Source: Dryas octopetala
Taxonomy: Eukaryota > Streptophyta > Magnoliopsida > Rosales > Rosaceae
DNA length: 64,000 nt
Assembly: GCA_963921425.1 (NCBI GenBank)
Contig: OY992838.1
Span: 13,268,001 to 13,332,000, forward strand
Direction of reading: 5' to 3'
Numbering within the stretch: the stretch's first letter is position 1; every line of letters begins with the position of its first letter. Below are positions 57,133 to 64,000 of this stretch, in pieces. Under the pieces are notes generated by a model, which saw nothing but the letters and a program-made list of their open reading frames with translations, did no database searches and had not been told where the DNA came from. A program made the position numbers and the translations under genes.

Positions 57133-60100
57133 ACCCATATCGGAGGCCAGCGAAGCTGCCGGCACCCCTTGGGTCTGGTGGCGTCGCGCCCAGTAGAAAG
57201 AGAGTGAAAGAGAGAGAGAAAGAGAAAAGGAGAGAAATAGAGAGAAAGAGAAAAGGAGAGAAATAGAGAGAGAGGGGGGGAAGAGGGATCGCCAGCGCGG
57301 GGTGGGGGGGGGGGGGGGGTCGCCGGCCAGAGTGGGGCAGTGAGGTGGAGTGGGAGGGGGTGGGGAGGGTCGGGTGTGGGGGAGGGTTCTGCATCCTCCT
57401 CTGTTTTTTGTTTTATGTCTATTTTTTATAGTGAGGAAATGACAATTTTTGACGGAAATTGTAATGGATTTGACGGCCTATCCTTATTTGAGTCAAAAGT
57501 GAAGCTTAAATCCTAGTTTCAGTCACTTTGAAGGTCGTATCCTAAATTGCAACTGTCATATAAGTTGGAGTCCTGTTGCTAAAAATTTCCCTATTGTAAA
57601 TAGCGTGAATATCGGTTGCAAATTGCAATATCTAATTTTGAGTGAATTGAAAAAGATAAAACACTGAACAACTAGTATAGTTAACAGTTGAAGATATAAT
57701 CATTACAAGAAAAATTCTCTTATAACTATAAGCATGGGAAAAGTGAGCAACACATGAGCATAGAGATTTGAGTCATTGTATTGCCAGGCATCTATTTTAG
57801 TTAATTTAAAATCTTGCAATCCTGTGGCTCAAATCTCAATGCTCATGTATGCTCACTTTTCTCATGCATAAGAGAAATTCTCATCATGGAAACATTGGAA
57901 ACTAAGCTGTAACTTACCTGCATTTTTGTATGATGGCCAATAATATGAAGATCCAACAAAATACTGGTTCTCTATGTATATAAAGTGTTGTGCTGATCTG
58001 ATTGCTTTAATATATGCAACATGGATGCTCTTATCTATTTTCAAGTTCTTTCCACAAATAAGATTCTGCAAGGAGAGAATTGTTAAAAAGTTTTTTGGTC
58101 TGATGAATTAGAAGAATAGAGTTACAAACATAAATTTGTTTAGCATGGTCTAACACAGAAGTCAACCTGTCAGTTTACAATTAACTAACAAAAACCTGGT
58201 AGGAACTAACTAATCAAGTAGATAGTTAGCTCGATGATGAATACATAGGAAACTTCAGTTCTAACCTGAGCCTCGGCATCCTGGACACCCTTTGGAAATC
58301 CCTTCACAGATCCTGAATCAATGGACCTGAATACCTATCAAACAAGAGTCAAAACTGACACGACCTGTGTAAAATTTTCACTGAATAGAGTTATACCATT
58401 AAGCTATAATCTCATTGAAACTGTTTCTTGCCTACCTGAACATGCCAGTTCTCACGATCTTCTTCTTTGCTAACACGTAGATTTGGATCACCATCTCTAT
58501 CAGAAGAAGATGGACTGAGTATCCATGAAATGCGGTCCAGCCTTATCAAGGCATCATCATGCCTATTAGAGACCTTTTTTATTTTGAAGTCATGCTTTTT
58601 TGCTTTTCTCCACCTTTGTTCAAAGTTTGTCAATATATCATATGCAGCAGGACCCTCAAGTTTACAGTGTAAATCATGCCAAGGTTGCCTTGGGCCATGG
58701 GTGTTTGGCTGTACATGTTTATTTGAAATTGTGAGTCTATTTTTTATTGTTTTGTTTCACGAAAATGAAGACAGCATCAGTAGGAGACAGATATGTGAGA
58801 ACCTTAAGAGATAGACAACTAAAGAGATGCAAATTGCACACAGCATCAGTAGTAGCAGACAGATATGTGATTTATACATTTAAACGTGGCTATCACTTCA
58901 TAATATACAAGAACAAATAAGAATAAAAGTTACTGTAAAGAATAATTGAATAGCAGAACCCAAGCCTTAAATGGACAGGCCAAATACTAATTCTTGGAAA
59001 TGTGGGATTAGCAGCCATCTAGCACCACTGCTGTCAAGCTATTCTAGTGTCTTGTCATCCAGACAAAAGTTCCCCCACAAATTTGAAGTGCAAATAAAGT
59101 GATATTATCAAACAGCAAATGTAAAATAAACAAATCATGGAAATCATAATCTATTAGAGAGTTTACTTTGAAATATTATTGAAAAGGTATATGATCTAAT
59201 CATACAAGTAATTCATCATTCTAAATGCTGTATGAGTACACCAGTCATTACTTCAGAATTCAGATGCAATTATGCTATAGTATTTTACTTGGATAGCCAT
59301 TTTTCTTCCTTTCTTTTCTTTTCTTTTCTTTTTCCCATTCTTAAGCTCCTCCTCTTCCTTCAAATTTCTGATTCCAATATATACCTCTCAGTGCATATCA
59401 GATTGAGTTTACACAGTAAATTGTTATTAGTGCGATTGAATCTTGGCAAGTGCAGCCTGAAATCTGATCAATTTAATTGTCATCATCAGGTCTAAAAGAT
59501 CCATCTCCTTCTTCTATATATTTCATCCCTTTCAAACCTTTGTATTGTTTCTCATAATTCAGGGCATTTTCTTAGCATGTTCTTCATTTACTTTTGCAAT
59601 GACCTAAGGATGCACTATTGCAGCAGTCTGACTCTATCTATGATAGCAGAGCAAGAAAGGGAACAAGGAGATAAAAAATAACATGGGTAGTAACGATATT
59701 ATCATCAAAGATGTAAACTATGGCTTCGGATAGGACTTGGTAGCAGAGGAAGAATTCATTTGAGGATTATAAGTGGTTTGGAAAAGGACTAATGCAGGCA
59801 ATTCCAATTTTGATTGGGATAAAAGCTTCAATTGAGTTTAATTTTGGTCTACCACTAAATTATTTAGGTTCAGGGTTTCTATATACGATAACCAAATTGG
59901 TGACATAAATAAAAAAAGGATGTCAAACATGCCTCAAAATTTTAAATAAAAAAAAATTACAAAATTTTAGACATAAATTTGTCAAGTTAACATATCAACA
60001 CTTTATAATGTTGCGAAATTGTAACAAAAGGAAATAGGGGAAAGCATTCTTTTCACTTTGGTGTACGTCTAAACAATAGTATAACAAAGTATTTTTTTAT

Positions 60101-62333
60101 GGGAAAGGATAAAAACATACTTAGAGAAACTAAAAAGAGGCACACAAAAGGAAAATAGGGAAACATATTCACTTCAGTGTACGTCCAAACATTAGTACAA
60201 CAAAGTGTTTTGTTTTCTATTCTTTTTGATGGAGAAGGATCAAAAGTAATTTAGAGAAACTAGAAAAAGGTAAACAAAACACATATTTCTCATGTATTGT
60301 AAAGTTGAAAAGAAAAAAAAAAAAAAAAAAAGGAAACTTCCTTAGTAAATATCTTACCAAGAATTAAGATCAAGAATGCAGAGAGAGATTTATACAGGTA
60401 CTATAATCACTTACAGGAAATGTAGGATTATGAATATCATTTTCAAAGATTTTGTCAATATCCTTAAAGAGCCTATGCTCGGGAGTGTCATATCTGCCGT
60501 CACACAAATCCAGACCACCAATGAAAGCAGTTATTTTTCGGTTATTCCCTGAAGCTGTGTCAAGAAGCACACACTTCTGATGATGTGTAAAAAGGGTTCC
60601 CACAACCTGGACTAGAAGAATCCATTAAAATCAGTGATTGAATTAAAAGGATACTATGTGATAAGTATCATTCCAATAACAACATGGGTTTAGATCTAAA
60701 ACACAGAAGTTCCACACCTGCTGCTTGAAAATACTAAGCTTATTGCTTGCATAACGAGGAGAAAGCACGCAGTGGACACTGGAATGTTTGAAAAACTTTT
60801 TGGTTTCCTCATCATGGGTCTGCATAACACCTTCCTGCATTCAAGCTATATGAATAAATGGACCCCAAAATTAAAATTAGTAATGCATGCAGCATTCTGC
60901 CAAACTTTATGATAACAAGGTATATATAAATCATTATGCATTCACATGCTAGAGATGATCAAGTTGCATCATGGAATTTCTTGATGAAAAATGGTAATTG
61001 ATAACCTTCTAATTAGCTTTAGAATCCTATCTCATGTGCCCTATTTAAAAAATGAAGTAAATGTCAAAGCAGCTGTGTTAATTAGATAACCACACTTTCC
61101 TTTCAAACTCTTAAGACACCCCTATTTATACAAAAAGTAAAAAGTAGCAGGTTTCTTACAGAATCAACACAATACATAAATTGCTTTATACTAAAAGATA
61201 GAAGAATTCCATCAAGCAGCTTGTGAAAGCTTTTGGTGTATTCATTACTGTAATAATTTGAAATCCAAAGAGACCCTTGGTATTGTGGAAAGAGTGAATT
61301 CTTTTCAGTTTTAAAAAAAGATTTATAAAAATTGTCAAAATGTGATAATATTTGCAACTTTCAGGTGTCATGGAATTACTGTTTTCAACATGAATTTGTC
61401 GTGTGAAGTTTTATCATCCCAAATCAGCATAACAACGCGAATCCCTTCTTGTGACTTGTATTTCAACAACTCCCCAAGGGCCAGCTCTCCTCCAGAAGGT
61501 AGTGGCTTTGTTGGCTCCCTTACAAGCTTAACACGGTGGTATACAGACCACCCTATAATATATATAAGGTGCTTCGCTTCCAAAATGGCCTGGCATATTT
61601 CTTCCCAGCACTTTCTTTGCTGAAAAATTGTTCCACCATCTAGTACAATTTCAGGTAGCATACCATCAGGTATATGAGCATCTTGATATAAAGTTACACT
61701 CCCTCCTTTGCGAAGAGGAAAATATGTATTAGGAACTCCTGTATATTCCGGCCCAGCACCAACACCATGCTTATATAAAGGATTATCTCTGGCTGGCTTA
61801 AACTGAATAGAAACATGCAATTCAGGATAAGGTTTCAAACAGCTCCCATGATGGCCAGTGATGGGAAACCAATCATTGATTGCACTTCCTGAAATGATTT
61901 TATCAACAGATATCTCCACTACTCCAATAAGTTCAGCTCCAAGAACATCATTATCCTTAACATGAAACTCCACCTTCGCAACAGGGTGAGCAACAGGTAC
62001 ACAGAAATGCTCTTCCCACGAAGGATTTTCACAGTTTGAAATTATTCTAGTTTGAGCTACAGTAGCCCCTGCTAGGCACACAGACACATAAGGGTCACTT
62101 GTAATCGATGAATGTCTGCGTGAAGACACTTTAGTCTGTCTATTCCCAAAGGGAGAAGAGCAAGGTCCAAACATGGTGAAACACCGTCTCATTCTTTCTG
62201 AAGCTAAATCCATATTTGGAAGAGATTTCGCTTCTAAAATCCACAAATCCAGTTCACCATGCAAGATAACATGTTCTTTAGAACCTTCATTTTCTGGACT
62301 TCCCTGGAAATCACTAGGGCGATCATGACCCAT
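52809..62333 (-). CDS. PLDdelta: Phospholipase D, delta-like
   Basis: Ten coding exons on the minus strand: 62333-61380, 60834-60718, 60606-60415, 58708-58436, 58334-58266, 58065-57918, 55798-55650, 54638-54468, 54331-54131, 53102-52809; 855 residues. The enzyme hydrolyses membrane phospholipids to phosphatidic acid in stress signalling. An N-terminal C2 domain (about 20-175: [35 protein letters not shown]) gives Ca2+-dependent membrane binding. The first HKD motif is HHQKCVLLD (His366, Lys368, Asp373); the second is [12 protein letters not shown] (His705, Lys707, Asp712). IENQYF and the C-terminal LPDALTT ending also match PLD delta. The start is ATG 62333 ([11 protein letters not shown]); the frame open further upstream has no ATG before it. 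All junctions are GT-AG and in phase. Intron 6 (2.1 kb) holds a Mutator-type element and intron 7 a degenerate repeat. The gene is intact. Confidence 0.95.
54866..55290. repeat. Degenerate repeat block in PLD intron 7
   Basis: Three related stretches contain CAACCCAAAAC, a GACAA.GAGTGAAAAGGCCC-like block, TATTATAAATTGTAAC and ACATTCCCGATGTGGGATAT. A palindromic ACACGTGGACACGTGTGG sits at about 55104-55121. It resembles a recurrent plant intergenic repeat, class unknown. Confidence 0.55.
56798..57591. mobile_element. Pack-MULE-like or Mutator-type element (794 bp) in PLD intron 6
   Basis: A 9-bp target duplication TATTGTAAA lies at 56789-56797 and 57592-57600. The outer 20 bases GGGAAATTTTTAGCAACAGG are perfectly inverted at the two ends, and the terminal repeats extend about 200 bp (GGATACGACCTTCAA, AAGCTTCACTTT on both arms). 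The core (57030-57390) is GC-rich with C14 (57052-57065), (CT)n 57090-57130, AG-rich repeats and G17 (57303-57319). No transposase. Confidence 0.85.
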
Positions 62334-62376
62334 TTTGACAGGTGTACTTGAAAACACAGTATGATTTTGTTATTTG

Positions 62377-63718
62377 CTATGAAGCAAAAGACAATTATAG
62401 ATTCATCTCACAATTGCTAACTATAGGCCCATGATATCATCAATCAAAATCTAGCATCATAGTACGGATAACTACTTGTAATAGAGACCTCTCCTCCCCT
62501 GATGTATAAGAGAGTTGTTAGTCAATCAAGTGCGACGCATATCTGGTCTGAACGCACATGAACCTCAATAAAACTCATATATGAGAAATACATTACTTCA
62601 TCATCATAATCAAGCAGTACGGTAAACTTGAAGCATGACTTGCTCTATGTATCCATTTGACATCATTACTTGGAGGAAACAGGTTTGACTCAACTGATTT
62701 AAGAATGTTCCATGCTGAAATATCAGAAATGGATAATTAAATTAGAGCAGACACAAAACATTTCCTCAGCATATGCATACACATATGAACGGTTTGAAAA
62801 CTACAAATGAATGAATGTATAACAGACATCACATCTGCAACAGATGTTACCTGACTAATTTCCATCAATGACCAGAAGCAAGCAGGACATCTAAAATTTG
62901 AAAAATTCAAGCTTTCCCGAAAATCATATAAGACATTTTTTTTTTTTAATCAATAAACAAAATCTTTCCAAGTCCTCATGTAGTTGGTTAGTATACTGAA
63001 AAATGAGCTACTTTCTGAATAATAAACATAGAAATGGAAAAATGCCAGCAAGACAACACCACCCCTCTAAGAAATGGAAAATGGGTCAAACCTTGCAGCA
63101 TGTATGAAGGTAAATATGATCCATTCTGCCAATGCAATGCGGTTAAAGAAAAGCTTATATACAAAAGAAAGTAAAAGTCTACATTTTTAATGGAATGATT
63201 TTTGCCCATGGTGCCTTTCTTTGTGGCAAGAAAATAAAATTTTGAAATCCTTTGAATGACAGAATTTATACTTTTTTTTTCTTTTAAAATTTCCTTTAAT
63301 TCCATAAATTAATCTGAAATGAAGAATGAAACACTAATCATTTAATAGTGATGATAGGAGTAACAATCTCTGGAAAAAAATTAAAAATAAGAAATCTATT
63401 CAATTATGACCAGTCCGACTCCTCAAATGCTCAAAAACACAAAAAAAAAAAAATAAATAAATACAAGCCATCAGAACATTGAGAGAAAGATGAGCCATTT
63501 AAAGATGACAAATTCATCAGGTAATTCATCGAACATTAACTACAAGAACAACAAAGCCAAGCTTTAAAATTTTTCACAAGCAGAAAAACAGAACAGGCAG
63601 AAAATAACCCAGAAAACATATTCAATTATAAGCTTAATGTTGATTATTAGAATAAAAAATTAAACAGAATTGGTATCGTATACTCATCAGCAAGATGAGG
63701 AATCAAGTTTAATCTCAC
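62377..63718 (-). other. Probable 5'-UTR intron of the PLD gene
   Basis: On the minus strand TTCCTCAG/GTGAGAT at 63718 is a strong donor and CTTTTGCTTCATAG ending at 62377 a fair acceptor 43 bases before the ATG. No coding lies between. 5'-UTR introns are known in plant PLD genes, but the acceptor choice is a guess. Confidence 0.45.
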
Positions 63719-63807
63719 CTGAGGAAAAGAAGCATTTCTTTTTCTCTTTTTGGTTTGGAACATGAGATAAACAACAGAAGGGAATTGGGCAACACCACCA
63801 GGACGAA

Positions 63808-63811
<4 letters not shown>

Positions 63812-63863
<52 letters not shown>
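63812..63863. repeat. (GA)26 microsatellite in the presumed PLD 5' leader
   Basis: On the transcribed strand this is a (CT)26 run about 95 bases before the presumed leader donor. CT-rich leaders are common near plant transcription starts. Short frames across it (Leu-Ser repeats) are not genes. Confidence 0.85.
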
Positions 63864-63867
<4 letters not shown>

Positions 63868-64000
63868 AAGCGACATTGGCGGGAAATATATGGAAAAGAA
63901 TGGAAGCCATAGCTCCTCGTCTGCCTGTTTCCCACACAAAACGATCAACGATTCAACGCAGAAATAGAAAAACAACAGTCAAAATTCCACTTACATTTCA

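Noticed and set aside
57131..57394. Pro/Ser-rich protein in PLD intron 6
   Set aside because: It lies in the low-complexity core of the Mutator-type element.
62334..62357. PLD start eight codons earlier
   Set aside because: That codon is GTG; the first ATG in frame is 62333 and gives a normal N terminus.
63647..63975. Leu-Ser-rich proteins at the window's right end
   Set aside because: They are translations of the (CT)26 microsatellite in the presumed PLD leader.
1..64000. CRISPR array, phage, integron or bacterial defence system
   Set aside because: No regularly spaced short repeats with unique spacers, no operons, and all genes are intron-bearing plant genes.

Overview
This is a stretch of plant nuclear DNA. 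It is AT-rich between genes, with long introns, GT-AG splice sites, class III peroxidase, phospholipase D and polyadenylation-factor genes, and a dense load of plant transposons. The architecture fits a medium or large dicot genome, probably a woody rosid, but I cannot name the species. Nothing in it is bacterial: no operons, CRISPR arrays or phage genes.

Layout. (1) 0.15-0.6 kb: a small secreted S-protein homologue (S1 family). (2) 1.9-7.3 kb: a CACTA-like element end with tandem 340-bp repeats, then two Mutator-type MITEs, each with a 9-bp target duplication. (3) 7.8-9.7 kb, minus: a two-exon class III peroxidase. (4) 10-21 kb: transposon graveyard with a 12-bp-flanked element, a fragment of pararetrovirus-type reverse transcriptase, a broken Myb/SANT-like gene, a large inverted repeat, gypsy-like and copia-like LTRs, and a Pack-MULE-like element ending 141 bp before the next gene. 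(5) 21.2-28.5 kb, plus: COG1, a Golgi tethering subunit, six coding exons, one GC-AG intron. (6) 29-36.6 kb: LINE fragments and one long degenerate L1-type LINE. (7) 36.6-51.5 kb: a tandem duplication, each unit carrying a complete gene for the polyadenylation endonuclease CPSF73-I plus an upstream tRNA-Arg(UCG) locus; the units are separated by about 1.3 kb of nested retrotransposon debris. (8) 52.8-62.3 kb, minus: an intact ten-exon phospholipase D delta-like gene, with a Mutator-type element in intron 6 and a probable 5'-UTR intron.

The genes do not form one pathway: COG1 acts in Golgi trafficking, CPSF73-I in pre-mRNA 3' cleavage, PLD in phospholipid signalling, peroxidase and S1-like protein in the apoplast. 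The most interesting part is the CPSF73-I/tRNA-Arg duplication. Both proteins are full length with the metal ligands intact, but each copy has changed at different conserved positions, one has lost its 3' flank just after the stop codon, and only one of the two tRNA genes is still a good tRNA. Secondary interest lies in at least five Mutator-type insertions whose 9-bp target duplications can be read directly.
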